64,000 nucleotides of DNA from Rhizobium sp. Root1334. GTDB taxonomy: Bacteria > Pseudomonadota > Alphaproteobacteria > Rhizobiales > Rhizobiaceae. Location of the stretch: NCBI RefSeq assembly GCF_001426665.1, contig NZ_LMEY01000023.1, positions 595,036 to 659,035 of the forward strand. Reading direction: 5' to 3'. Below are positions 9,061 to 17,279 of this stretch, in pieces; position 1 is the first letter of the stretch, and every line of letters starts with the position of its first letter. A program made the translations under genes and the position numbers. Under the pieces are notes generated by a model. That model saw only the letters and a program-made list of their open reading frames with translations. It ran no database searches and was not told the DNA's origin.

Positions 9061-9231
9061 ATGAAACCACAGTCTCATATCGTTGATCTTCTCAATGCTG
9101 CTAAATTGATGGCGGATAACCAGTCCAACACCCTGTTGAGCTACATCATCAATATGGCGATGATCGAAGCTTCGACTGGCGCTGGCATCAGGAAGAACGA
9201 AGACGGAAAGACTGGCGTTGACGCAGCCTGA
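9061..9231 (+). CDS. Small orphan protein, 56 aa
   Basis: ATG 9061 to TGA 9229-9231 encodes a 56-residue peptide beginning MKPQSHIVDLLNAAKL, with an amphipathic helix-like first half and a polar tail. A GGAG box lies seven bases before the ATG and the 5' flank is AT-rich, like a promoter. A strong hairpin follows 129 bases downstream. No family recognised. Confidence 0.5.
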   Translation: MKPQSHIVDLLNAAKLMADNQSNTLLSYIINMAMIEASTGAGIRKNEDGKTGVDAA

Positions 9232-9359
9232 AGCTGCTCAATACCGACAACAATCAGGTGGCCATTAAACACCAATAGCCGATGGCTGATACCATCGGGA
9301 CTTTTGAAGGGCTGGTCGCGAGACTGGCCTTTGTTCGTTTGCAGCAGTTTTGCCGCAGG

Positions 9360-9388
9360 ATCGCCGGCAGTTGCTGCCTGCCGGCGAT
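9360..9388. terminator. Strong hairpin between small ORF and tctA
   Basis: ATCGCCGGCAG pairs perfectly with CTGCCGGCGAT (11 bp, 7-base loop) in the convergent gap between the 56-aa ORF (plus) and tctA (minus). No T run; probably a two-way terminator or 3'-end stabiliser. Confidence 0.55.
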
Positions 9389-9426
9389 GGTTGCAGCACG
9401 TCAGCACGCCGTGCTGCGTAGCTGGA

Positions 9427-10932
9427 TCAATCCTCTTCCTGGAACACCGCCTCACGCTTGGCCTTGACGGCGGGCAGGAAGACGACGACCAGCACGGCAA
9501 GGGCGATCAACAGCAGGATGGCGCTGATCGGCCGTGTAACGAAGGTCGTTGCGTCGCCGCGCGACAGGATCATGGCGCGGCGCAGGTTTTCCTCCAGCAG
9601 CGGTCCAAGAACGAAGCCGAGCAACAGAGGTGCCGGTTCGCAGCGCAGCTTGACCAGCGCATAGCCGGCCAGACCGAAGAACGCGACGGCATAAAGGTCG
9701 TAGACGTTGGAGTTGACGCTGTAGACCCCGATCGAGCAGAAAGCCATGATGATCGGGAAAAGCACGTAGTAGGGGATCGTCAGCAGCTTTACCCACAGGC
9801 CGATGAGCGGCAGGTTCAGCACGACCAGCATCAGGTTGCCGATCCACATCGAGGCGATGATGCCCCAGAACAAGGCGGGTTGCTCGACCGCGACGTTCGG
9901 GCCGGGGACGATGCCCTGGATGATCATCGCGCCAACCATCAGCGCCATTACCGGGTTTGCCGGAATGCCAAGCGTCAGAAGCGGGATGAACGATGTCTGG
10001 GCGCCGGCATTGTTGGCCGATTCCGGGCCGGCGACACCAGCGATCGCGCCGTGGCCGAACTCCTCCGGTGTCTTCGATATGCGTTTTTCGACCGTGTAGG
10101 AGGCGAAGGCAGCAAGAATGGCGCCACCGCCGGGCAGGATGCCGAGCGCCGAACCGATGACCGTACCGCGCACGACCGGCGCAAACATCCGCTTGAAATC
10201 GTCCCGGGTCGGCAAAAGGCCGCTGACCTTGGCCATCAGCACGGTGCGGGTTTTCTCACCCTCAAGATTGCGCAGGATCTCGGCAACGCCGAAGACGCCG
10301 ACGGCGACGGCAACGAAGTTCAGCCCATCGGCATATTCACGGATGCCAAGCGTGAAGCGTGGCGTGCCGGTGTAGATGTCCGTCCCGACCAGCCCGAGCA
10401 ACAGCCCGAGCGCAACCATCGCCAGCGCCTTGACGATCGAGCCGTGCGCCAGCGCAATCGAAGAAACGAGGCCGACGATCATCAGCGAGAAATATTCCGC
10501 CGCGCCGAACTGAAGGGCAATTGCCGTCAATGGCAGGGCGAAGATCGCCACCAGGAAGGTCGAGACCGTTCCGGCGAAGAACGATCCGAGCGCTGCGATC
10601 GAGAGAGCGGCACCGGCCCGGCCTTTACGCGCCATCTGGTAGCCATCGATAGCGGTGACAGCGGATGAGGATTCGCCGGGCATGTTGATCAGGATGGCGG
10701 TGGTCGAGCCACCGTACTGCGCTCCGTAGTAGATGCCGGCGAGCATGATCAGCGAGGAGACAGGCTCCAGCTGGAAGGTGATCGGCAGAAGCATGGCGAT
10801 GGTAGCAGTGGCGCCGATGCCGGGCAGAACGCCGATCAAAGTACCGAGCAGCACGCCGATCAGGCAGAAGAGGAGGTTTTCGGGTGAGCCGGCGGTGGTG
10901 AAGCCGAGGGCGAGATTGCTGAAAAGTTCCAT
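9427..10932 (-). CDS. tctA: Tripartite tricarboxylate transporter, large permease TctA
   Basis: A 501-residue inner-membrane protein with about 11-12 hydrophobic segments. It has TctA-family hallmarks: an N-terminal GVLLGTLIGVLPGIGATATI loop and an internal MPGESSSAVTAIDGYQMARKGRAG stretch. It is the main membrane component of a TTT system, secondary transporters that take citrate-like or other organic acids delivered by a periplasmic binding protein. AGGA lies eight bases before ATG 10932; tctB ends nine bases upstream, so the two are co-transcribed. The substrate cannot be read from sequence. Confidence 0.93.
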   Translation of the reverse strand: MELFSNLALGFTTAGSPENLLFCLIGVLLGTLIGVLPGIGATATIAMLLPITFQLEPVSSLIMLAGIYYGAQYGGSTTAILINMPGESSSAVTAIDGYQMARKGRAGAALSIAALGSFFAGTVSTFLVAIFALPLTAIALQFGAAEYFSLMIVGLVSSIALAHGSIVKALAMVALGLLLGLVGTDIYTGTPRFTLGIREYADGLNFVAVAVGVFGVAEILRNLEGEKTRTVLMAKVSGLLPTRDDFKRMFAPVVRGTVIGSALGILPGGGAILAAFASYTVEKRISKTPEEFGHGAIAGVAGPESANNAGAQTSFIPLLTLGIPANPVMALMVGAMIIQGIVPGPNVAVEQPALFWGIIASMWIGNLMLVVLNLPLIGLWVKLLTIPYYVLFPIIMAFCSIGVYSVNSNVYDLYAVAFFGLAGYALVKLRCEPAPLLLGFVLGPLLEENLRRAMILSRGDATTFVTRPISAILLLIALAVLVVVFLPAVKAKREAVFQEED

Positions 10933-10941
10933 CGTGATGTC

Positions 10942-11403
10942 CTACAATCTGACCCAGGGGCCGAAGCGCTGGAAGGGCAGGCCGAGCGCATAGCTGAACA
11001 CAGCGACCGAAAAGAGCGTCAACGCTGCCGACAGCGCAAGCGCCGTCAGCGGTTTCATGCGCTGCGAAGCAAAGCAGGCGATCAGTGCGGTGAAGAACAG
11101 CGACGGCACGAAGCCGAGGCCGCGCACAGTCAATCCGAAAAAGATCGGCGCCGGCAGGATGAACAGCATGCCGCGCCAGGCAATCGGCCCGAGCGGCTCG
11201 CCCTCCACACGGGTTGATTGAACAATGATGACGATGCCGAGAAGCGTCAGGATGGCTGCAAGAAACAATGGGAAATAACCGGGGCCCATCTTGAACGCCG
11301 TACCGAGTTCAAGCCCGAGGCTTTGATAGATGAAAAAGCCGCCAAGTCCGATGAAGAGCGCACCGCAGAGCGCATTGGTGGTGTCGAAGGATAAGGATTT
11401 CAT
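10942..11403 (-). CDS. tctB: Tripartite tricarboxylate transporter, small permease TctB
   Basis: A 153-residue membrane protein with four predicted helices, the usual size for TctB, between tctC and tctA. An ideal AGGAGG box precedes ATG 11403 by six bases. TctB pairs with TctA in the membrane; its exact role in the family is not well defined. The order C-B-A and close spacing to tctA give an operon read right to left. Confidence 0.88.
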   Translation of the reverse strand: MKSLSFDTTNALCGALFIGLGGFFIYQSLGLELGTAFKMGPGYFPLFLAAILTLLGIVIIVQSTRVEGEPLGPIAWRGMLFILPAPIFFGLTVRGLGFVPSLFFTALIACFASQRMKPLTALALSAALTLFSVAVFSYALGLPFQRFGPWVRL

Positions 11404-11480
11404 GATGCCTCCTGTGTTTCAGCCCGGCCTCCAGTCCCCACCAGCGTATCGCGTGGCCGTCAAAATGACATTGGGCGGAT

Positions 11481-11508
11481 GCCTCCCCCTTTCAAGAAAG
11501 AGGGAGGC
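11481..11508. repeat. Stem-loop between tctC and tctB
   Basis: GCCTCCCCCTTTC and GAAAGAGGGAGGC form a 13-bp stem with one C-A mismatch and a tiny loop, 29 bases after the tctC stop. Such hairpins after binding-protein genes commonly protect the upstream mRNA, giving more binding protein than permease. Confidence 0.55.
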
Positions 11509-11537
11509 GGGAGGGCATAGGACTATCGTGGGCGTGA

Positions 11538-12521
11538 TCAGTCGGCGTATTGGCCGGCGGCTTCGATCACCGGCTTCCAGCGGGCGATTTCGGTCTCGAG
11601 TTTGGTCTTCAGGGCGGCCGGTGTCGCTTCGGCTTCCGAAGATGGAACCGTGCCGAGTTCGGCGAAGCGTGCGACGACGTTCGGGTCCTTGAGGGCGACT
11701 TGAAGCGCCTTTGAAAGGCGTTCGGTGGCTTCTGCCGGTGTGCCCTTCGGCGCGTAGACGCCGTGCCAGATGCCGACCTGGAAGTCAGCAAGACCGCCTT
11801 CGACAGCTGTCGGGACGTCCGGCAGGACCGGCAGACGCGCAGGCGAGGTGACGGCATAGGCCTTGATGGTGCCGCCGACGATCTGCTTTGTGGTGTTGGT
11901 GGTTTGGTCGCACATGATATCGACCTGGCCGCCGAGCAAGTCGGTCATCGCCGGGCCGGTTCCCTTGTAGGGGACGGTGACGAGCGGCGTTTCGATGGCG
12001 CTCATGAACATCATGCCGCAGAGATGCGAGGCAGCGCCGATGCCGGCATTGGCAACGGTGACCGTGTCTTTGTTGGCTTTGACGTAGTCGATCAGGCCCT
12101 TGAGGTCCTTCGGCTCGAAATCCTTGCGGGCGACAATGGTCATCGGCACGTCGGTGACGAGACCAACATATTCGAAGGCGTTCAGCGTGTCATAAGCAAG
12201 CTTGCGGTAGAGCGTGGCGCTGGTGGCCATGCCGATATGGTGCAGCAGAACCGTGTAACCATCCGGATCGGCCTGTGCGACGCGGCCAGCACCCAGCGAA
12301 CCGCCGGCGCCGCCGACGTTTTCAACGACGATCTGCTGGCCGAGATCCTTCGACATGGATTCGGCAACGAGGCGCGCAACCGTATCGGTTGGTCCACCGG
12401 CCGAGAAGGGAACGACCATGGTGATCGTGCGGTCCGGATAGGACTGTGCGTGTGCGGAGATGGAAATGAGGGAAACGGCAGCAAGGGCCGTCATGCCAAA
12501 GATGGCTGTCAGGGTTTTCAT
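11538..12521 (-). CDS. tctC: Tripartite tricarboxylate transporter substrate-binding protein TctC (Bug family)
   Basis: A 327-residue periplasmic protein with a signal peptide (cleavage after SAHAQ, near residue 26) followed by the Bug-family start YPDRTITMVVPFSAGGPTDT. The family binds carboxylates with its two-lobed fold. GGGAGGA precedes ATG 12521. It heads the tctCBA operon and lies just downstream of the two-component genes that probably control it. I looked for a -24/-12 sigma-54 promoter in the 204-base gap and found none that fits the consensus. Confidence 0.92.
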   Translation of the reverse strand: MKTLTAIFGMTALAAVSLISISAHAQSYPDRTITMVVPFSAGGPTDTVARLVAESMSKDLGQQIVVENVGGAGGSLGAGRVAQADPDGYTVLLHHIGMATSATLYRKLAYDTLNAFEYVGLVTDVPMTIVARKDFEPKDLKGLIDYVKANKDTVTVANAGIGAASHLCGMMFMSAIETPLVTVPYKGTGPAMTDLLGGQVDIMCDQTTNTTKQIVGGTIKAYAVTSPARLPVLPDVPTAVEGGLADFQVGIWHGVYAPKGTPAEATERLSKALQVALKDPNVVARFAELGTVPSSEAEATPAALKTKLETEIARWKPVIEAAGQYAD

Positions 12522-12698
12522 CGAAGTCCTCCCGGATGAAATATGTTGCCAGCCGGCGCAGCTCCTCCCGCGCCGATTCTGGATGCTTTATTTGTGAAGG
12601 TGAGCCCTCATGCGGCAACTGTTCCACGCCGGCTTCAGCCGGTTTTTGCAAACAGTGCGGCGCAGCATGGGTAAGTTTGGGGACATACGCCGGAAAGT

Positions 12699-12718
12699 AT
12701 GGGTGGATTTCCACCCAT
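12699..12718. terminator. Hairpin just past the DctD-like gene
   Basis: ATGGGTGG pairs with CCACCCAT around ATTT, eight bases beyond the minus-strand stop codon of the regulator. It has no long T run, so it may be a processing or attenuation site between the regulator and tctC. Confidence 0.5.
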
Positions 12719-12725
12719 TGCGCCG

Positions 12726-14081
12726 TCAAAGGGCGTAGTCGTCGTCCTCGATGGACAGCTTTTTATCCAAACCGTATTTCTGCATTTTCTCGTAAAGCGT
12801 CTTTCGCGATATGCCCAGAAGCTCATAAACGGGCCGCAACGCGCCGCCATGGGCGGCAAGCGCGCTGGCGATGATGCCGCGTTCATAATCGGCGACCTTG
12901 TCGGCGAGGCGTTGTTTTTCGGGCTGTACCTGTCCTTCATCCGGCCTCAGGTCGAGCCCGAGGACCAGCCGGTCGGCCGCGTTGCGCAGTTCGCGGACAT
13001 TGCCCGGCCACGTGCGTTCGGCAATCTCGGTGATCAGGCTCGGCGGCACATCGATATCGCTGCGCACATAGCGGGCGGCGGCCTCTCTGACCAGCTGCAG
13101 GAACAGGAGCGGGATATCGGCCTTGCGCTGCGCCAGCGAGGGAACGTGCAGTGTCGCGACATTCAGCCGGTATAGGAGATCGGCGCGAAAACGCCCGGCT
13201 GCCACTTCCGCCTCGAGATTGACCTTGCTAGTGGCGACGAAGCGCACGTCGAGCGGTACGATCTCGTTGGAGCCGAGGCGGGTAATCACCCGTTCCTGCA
13301 GCACCCTGAGAAACTTGGCCTGCAGGTCGAAGGGCAGGGAGCCGATCTCGTCAAGCAGGATGGTGCCGCCGCGCGCATGTTCGAATTTGCCGTAGCGTGG
13401 CCTGATCGCCCCCGGAAAGGCCCCGGCTTCATGGCCGAACAACTCGCTTTCAATCAGGTTTTCCGGCAGGGCCGCGCAGTTGATGGCGATCAACGGGCGG
13501 TCGGCGCGGGCGCTGATATCGTGAAGCGCCCGGGCAACAACTTCCTTGCCGGCGCCGGTTTCGCCGATGATCAGCGTATCTGCGTCAGTAGCGCCGATGG
13601 CGCGCAGCCGGTAACGCAGGTCGACCATCGCCTGTGTGCGGCCGGGCAGCCGTGCCTCGATATCGTCCCTTTTGCCGGCGACGGCTCGAAGGCGGCGGTT
13701 TTCGAGGACGAGGCTGCGCCGGTCGAGCGCGCGGCGGGCAATTGCTGCCAGATGCTGGGCCGTAAATGGCTTTTCCAGGAAATCGTAGACACCTGCGCGC
13801 ATCGCCTTGACGGCGAGCTGTACGTCGCCGTGGCCGGTCACCAGGATGACCGGGATTTCTGCGTCGACCTCGCGGATGCGCTGTAACAGCGTCATGCCGT
13901 CCATGCCGGGCATGCGGATATCGCTGATGACGACGCCGGAAAAGCTGTAGCCGATCAGTTCCAGCACATCCTCGGCGCTGGAAAGCGTATCGACCTCCAG
14001 TCCGAACAGGCCGAGCGCCTGCGCGGTGGAGCGGCGCATATCTTCTTCGTCGTCAACCAGCAGAACGCGTGCATCACTCAC
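12726..14081 (-). CDS. DctD/NtrC-type response regulator with GAFPGA in place of GAFTGA
   Basis: A 451-residue regulator: receiver (1-120, Asp54, Lys104), AAA+ sigma-54 activation domain (about 145-380; Walker A GETGAGKE at 173-180) and a Fis-type helix-turn-helix at the C-terminus. It is the likely partner of the kinase at 14.1-15.9 kb, whose stop codon overlaps its ATG by four bases. The sigma-54-contacting loop reads GAFPGA at 220-225: the usually invariant Thr is Pro. In well-studied family members changes at this Thr impair open-complex formation, so either this protein uses the loop differently or it is not a normal sigma-54 activator. Its target is probably the adjacent tct operon. Confidence 0.88.
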   Translation of the reverse strand: MSDARVLLVDDEEDMRRSTAQALGLFGLEVDTLSSAEDVLELIGYSFSGVVISDIRMPGMDGMTLLQRIREVDAEIPVILVTGHGDVQLAVKAMRAGVYDFLEKPFTAQHLAAIARRALDRRSLVLENRRLRAVAGKRDDIEARLPGRTQAMVDLRYRLRAIGATDADTLIIGETGAGKEVVARALHDISARADRPLIAINCAALPENLIESELFGHEAGAFPGAIRPRYGKFEHARGGTILLDEIGSLPFDLQAKFLRVLQERVITRLGSNEIVPLDVRFVATSKVNLEAEVAAGRFRADLLYRLNVATLHVPSLAQRKADIPLLFLQLVREAAARYVRSDIDVPPSLITEIAERTWPGNVRELRNAADRLVLGLDLRPDEGQVQPEKQRLADKVADYERGIIASALAAHGGALRPVYELLGISRKTLYEKMQKYGLDKKLSIEDDDYAL

Positions 14082-15898
14082 TCGGCGGCCTCCCGGGCGG
14101 CGGTTGCGGCCTCAAGCTCTATGCGAAACATGGCGCCTCCCTCCGGATGATTGGTGACGGAGAGACTGCCGCCGAAGTCCTTGACGATATTGTAGGAGAT
14201 CGAGAGACCGAGACCCAGCCCCTTGCCGACGCCTTTGGTGGAATAAAACGGGTCGAAGATGCGCTCCACGATCGCACCCGGTACACCCGGTCCGTGATCC
14301 CTGATCGTCAGGATAATCTTCCCGTCCTGACGTTCCGCCAGGACATGGATGCGCCGGTCGTCTAGACCTTCGACCGCATCCGCTGCATTGGTGATGATGT
14401 TGACGAGGACCTGTTGCAGCCGGACGAAGCCGGCATGGACCATGACGGTGTCTTCGCCAAGTTCGACTTGCAGATCGGCATCGGCGGTCTTCAGGCGGGC
14501 GGAGACGATCTCCAGCGTATCGGCGATGACGGCACCGAGCGCCACGGATCCGAGCTTTTCGTTCGGTTTGCGGGCAAAGTTGCGCAGGTGGCGGCTGATC
14601 GAGGCCATGCGGTCGATCAGTCCGGAAATACGCCTGATATTGTCGCGGGCCTCGGGTACGCGTTCCAGATCAATCAGCATCGCCGCGCTATCGGCATAGG
14701 TCTTGGCAGCGGCCAGCGGCTGGTTGAGTTCATGGGAGAGGGCGGCCGACATCTGGCCGAGACCTGCGAGCTTACCTGCCTGGATCAGGTCCGCCTGCGT
14801 CTTTCGCAACTCCAGTTCGGTCAGCCGCCGCTCGGCGATTTCTTCCTCGATGCGCTGATTGACGAGGGCCAGATCGGCCGTGCGCTCCTCGACCCGGTGT
14901 TCCAATTCGTTGCGCGCCTCGGCCTGCATGCGCATGCGCTCGGCAAGGCGAGCACGGCGTTGCATGATGATGGCCAGCCCAAGTCCGGCGAGGCCAAGGA
15001 AGAGCACGACCGCAATGATGGTGGTTCGTGCCTGGGTGCGAACGGATGCGGTGTCCATCAGCACGTTCACGGTCCAGTCCGCCTCCGGCATATATTGCGA
15101 CAGGACCAGATATTCCCGGTGTTGCGCGGTGGTCATGGTCATCAGTTCGTGGCCGTCGAGTGTCGAGCGGGTGATCGGTAATGGCGTGATGTCCGCCTCG
15201 GCGTAGCGCCGCGATGCCCCGGTCCGTTTCAGACGCTCGCTGTTCAGCGGCAAGGTGCTGGAATAGAGCCATTCCGGGCTGCCGGTCATGAAAACGATAC
15301 CCTCGGGGTCGGAGACGAAAATCTTGTACTCGCCGCCGCGCCACGAAGCCTCGATGGAGCTGATATCGACCTTGAAGACGATCACGCCTCTAATGCTGCC
15401 GGTCACGAGGATTGGCGAGGCGAAAAAGTAGCCGCGCACAAACGAAGTGGTGCCCAGCGCGTAAAAGCGGGATTGTTTGCCCTTGGCAGCATCCTGGAAA
15501 TAGGGGCGGTAGCTGAAGTTCTGGCCGACAAAGCTTGTTTTCAGATCGTAGTTGCTGGCCGCAATGGTGTCTCCGTCGAGGGTTATGACGTAGATATCGG
15601 AGGATTCCAGCAGGCCGTTGATCTCCTTGAGGTAGACATTCGCCGCATCGCGCAACGTCTTGTCATCCGGGTGTGTGATCAGTTCCTTGATATCGTCATG
15701 ATCGGCGATCAGGGCCGGTAAGGGTTCATAGCGGCTGAGGTGGCCGCTCAGCGCCGAGACTGCAAGGCGCAGAGCTGAGCTTGCCTGCAGCGACGCCTCG
15801 TCCATATAGCTGCGCGTTGCCCATGCTCCGCCCTGAAAGATCACGGCAAACAGCACAAACGGCGCAAGGCATAAGGCAGCGAACAAGCGAACTTTCAC
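14078..15898 (-). CDS. DctB-like membrane sensor histidine kinase
   Basis: A 606-residue kinase with an N-terminal membrane helix (about 5-25), a periplasmic double-Cache sensor (about 30-285), a second helix (about 292-312), a coiled-coil linker (320-370) and a histidine-kinase core. The phospho-accepting His is H389 in ALSHELNQPLAA; the N box (NIITNAADAV) and G boxes (DHGPGVP, GKGLGLGLS) are intact. DctB proteins sense C4-dicarboxylates; the neighbouring tct operon suggests a related organic acid here. It is translationally coupled to the regulator gene by an ATGA overlap. Confidence 0.9.
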   Translation of the reverse strand: MKVRLFAALCLAPFVLFAVIFQGGAWATRSYMDEASLQASSALRLAVSALSGHLSRYEPLPALIADHDDIKELITHPDDKTLRDAANVYLKEINGLLESSDIYVITLDGDTIAASNYDLKTSFVGQNFSYRPYFQDAAKGKQSRFYALGTTSFVRGYFFASPILVTGSIRGVIVFKVDISSIEASWRGGEYKIFVSDPEGIVFMTGSPEWLYSSTLPLNSERLKRTGASRRYAEADITPLPITRSTLDGHELMTMTTAQHREYLVLSQYMPEADWTVNVLMDTASVRTQARTTIIAVVLFLGLAGLGLAIIMQRRARLAERMRMQAEARNELEHRVEERTADLALVNQRIEEEIAERRLTELELRKTQADLIQAGKLAGLGQMSAALSHELNQPLAAAKTYADSAAMLIDLERVPEARDNIRRISGLIDRMASISRHLRNFARKPNEKLGSVALGAVIADTLEIVSARLKTADADLQVELGEDTVMVHAGFVRLQQVLVNIITNAADAVEGLDDRRIHVLAERQDGKIILTIRDHGPGVPGAIVERIFDPFYSTKGVGKGLGLGLSISYNIVKDFGGSLSVTNHPEGGAMFRIELEAATAAREAAE

Positions 15899-16005
15899 GG
15901 AATAAAGGCTCCTCCCTCGTTTCCGGCCAGTGGCTATGCGCCACCGGCTACGAGTTTAGAGGCCCACGTCGGAGTTTCCAAGGCTTGTTATCGGACTGCC
16001 GGCGC

Positions 16006-16251
16006 TTAGCGCTGTTCCAACGCAATGACTGTACCATCGGAAAAAGCCAGATCCTGTTGTAGACTGGCGGGCAGATGGGCGATTTCGCGTCGCGTTGCCT
16101 TGCGCGTTTCCGCGATTTTGCGGGCTTGGTGGCCATGGCTCAACTGCTCCACCAGCGGCGCAAACATTTGGCGCATCGAGAATGTGAAGCCACCGGAGCA
16201 AAGCCGAACGGAGGTCGTGTCAACCGGTGTTGTGTCGTGATGCAGGGACAT
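16006..16251 (-). CDS. DUF1127-like small protein
   Basis: An 81-residue basic protein with a C-terminal ETRKATRREIAHLPASLQQD region that fits the DUF1127 pattern, though more loosely than the copy at 8.3 kb. AAGGAG lies six bases before ATG 16251, which decides this start over the longer ORF to 16320. It is divergent from a LysR gene starting 120 bases away, so the two probably share a control region. Confidence 0.6.
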   Translation of the reverse strand: MSLHHDTTPVDTTSVRLCSGGFTFSMRQMFAPLVEQLSHGHQARKIAETRKATRREIAHLPASLQQDLAFSDGTVIALEQR

Positions 16252-16370
16252 GGGAAGCTCCTTTCGTCGTGTCTTCGATGTTTGCAACTTGACTATCGGC
16301 CTCCTTTGAGGTTCAATCAAACGAAATGAAGTGATGTTCTTATTCAGAAAATCTGATCCGTGAGGCTCCC

Positions 16371-17255
16371 ATGAATATGATGCTACGGCATGTCCTTCCG
16401 CTTCTCGAACTGGACATCCTGAAAACGTTCGTCGCCATCGCCGAGACCGGAAACTTTACGACGGCCGCCGAAACGGTCTACCGGACCCCATCGGCGGTCT
16501 CGATGCAGATTAAGAAACTTGAGGAAATGCTGGGCTGCGTTCTCTTCCTGCGGGATGCGCGTTCGGTATCGCTGACGCCGAAAGGCGAGGTGCTGCTCGG
16601 GTTTGCGCGGCGCATGCTGGCGCTCAACAACGAGGCGGTGTCGCGTTTCCTCTTGCCTGACATGAACGGCGTTGTCCGTGTCGGCGCACCGGAAGATATC
16701 GGCGAGCGCATCCTGCCTGAAGTGTTAAAGCGGTTTTCCGAATCCTATCCGAACGTCACGGTCGACGTCACCATCGGGACCAGCACCGTCATGCGCAAGC
16801 GTGTCGATGAACACCGGATGGACATCGCCATCTTCAACAGCATGGCCGGCGAGAACACCGGCGGCGGCGAAATCCTCGTTTCTGAAAGGCTTGTCTGGGC
16901 CGGGACGAAATGCGGAACGGCTCATGCACGCGACCCGCTGCCGATCTCGATGTGGGAAGATGGTTGCGTCTGGCGTGCCGACGCCGTGGAGAAGCTGACA
17001 CAGTCCGGCCGCAAGTTTCGCGTGGCATTTTTAAGCGCCCATACGACTGGACAGCGCGCTGCCATCCAGGCGGATCTGGCGATTGCGCCACTGCCGCGCT
17101 ACCTTGTCCAGGGTGATCTCGTGGCGCTTGGCGAAGCCGAAGGCCTGCCGGAGCTTGGTCACTACAATATCGGTCTGCAGGTGGTCGACAATGCTTCGCC
17201 ACCGGTTCTGGCCGTCGCCGAGCATGTGCGCACCGCGTTCGTCGGATTGCAATAA
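16371..17255 (+). CDS. LysR-family transcriptional regulator
   Basis: A 294-residue regulator with the LysR winged helix-turn-helix (about 14-75, ETGNFTTAAETVYRTPSAVSMQIKKLE) and a type-2 periplasmic-binding-like effector domain. GAGG five bases before ATG 16371 supports the start. LysR proteins usually act on a divergent neighbour, here the DUF1127-like gene. The effector is unknown. Confidence 0.88.
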   Translation: MNMMLRHVLPLLELDILKTFVAIAETGNFTTAAETVYRTPSAVSMQIKKLEEMLGCVLFLRDARSVSLTPKGEVLLGFARRMLALNNEAVSRFLLPDMNGVVRVGAPEDIGERILPEVLKRFSESYPNVTVDVTIGTSTVMRKRVDEHRMDIAIFNSMAGENTGGGEILVSERLVWAGTKCGTAHARDPLPISMWEDGCVWRADAVEKLTQSGRKFRVAFLSAHTTGQRAAIQADLAIAPLPRYLVQGDLVALGEAEGLPELGHYNIGLQVVDNASPPVLAVAEHVRTAFVGLQ

Positions 17256-17258
17256 ACG

Positions 17259-17279
17259 ATAGGCAAGGGCGGTGCCTAT
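17259..17279. terminator. Hairpin at the LysR/topoisomerase convergent junction
   Basis: ATAGGCA pairs with TGCCTAT around a 7-base loop. The right arm contains the minus-strand stop codon of the topoisomerase gene. Likely a weak shared terminator for the two convergent genes, 20 bases apart. Confidence 0.4.

Noticed and set aside
9304..10668. 454-codon open frame on the plus strand
   Set aside because: It is antisense to tctA, His/Gln/Arg-rich with no domain, a typical high-GC shadow frame.
12522..12725. Sigma-54 promoter upstream of tctC
   Set aside because: Several GC- and TTGC-like pieces occur, but none has GG and GC at the required 10-base interval with a TGGCAC-like -24 box.
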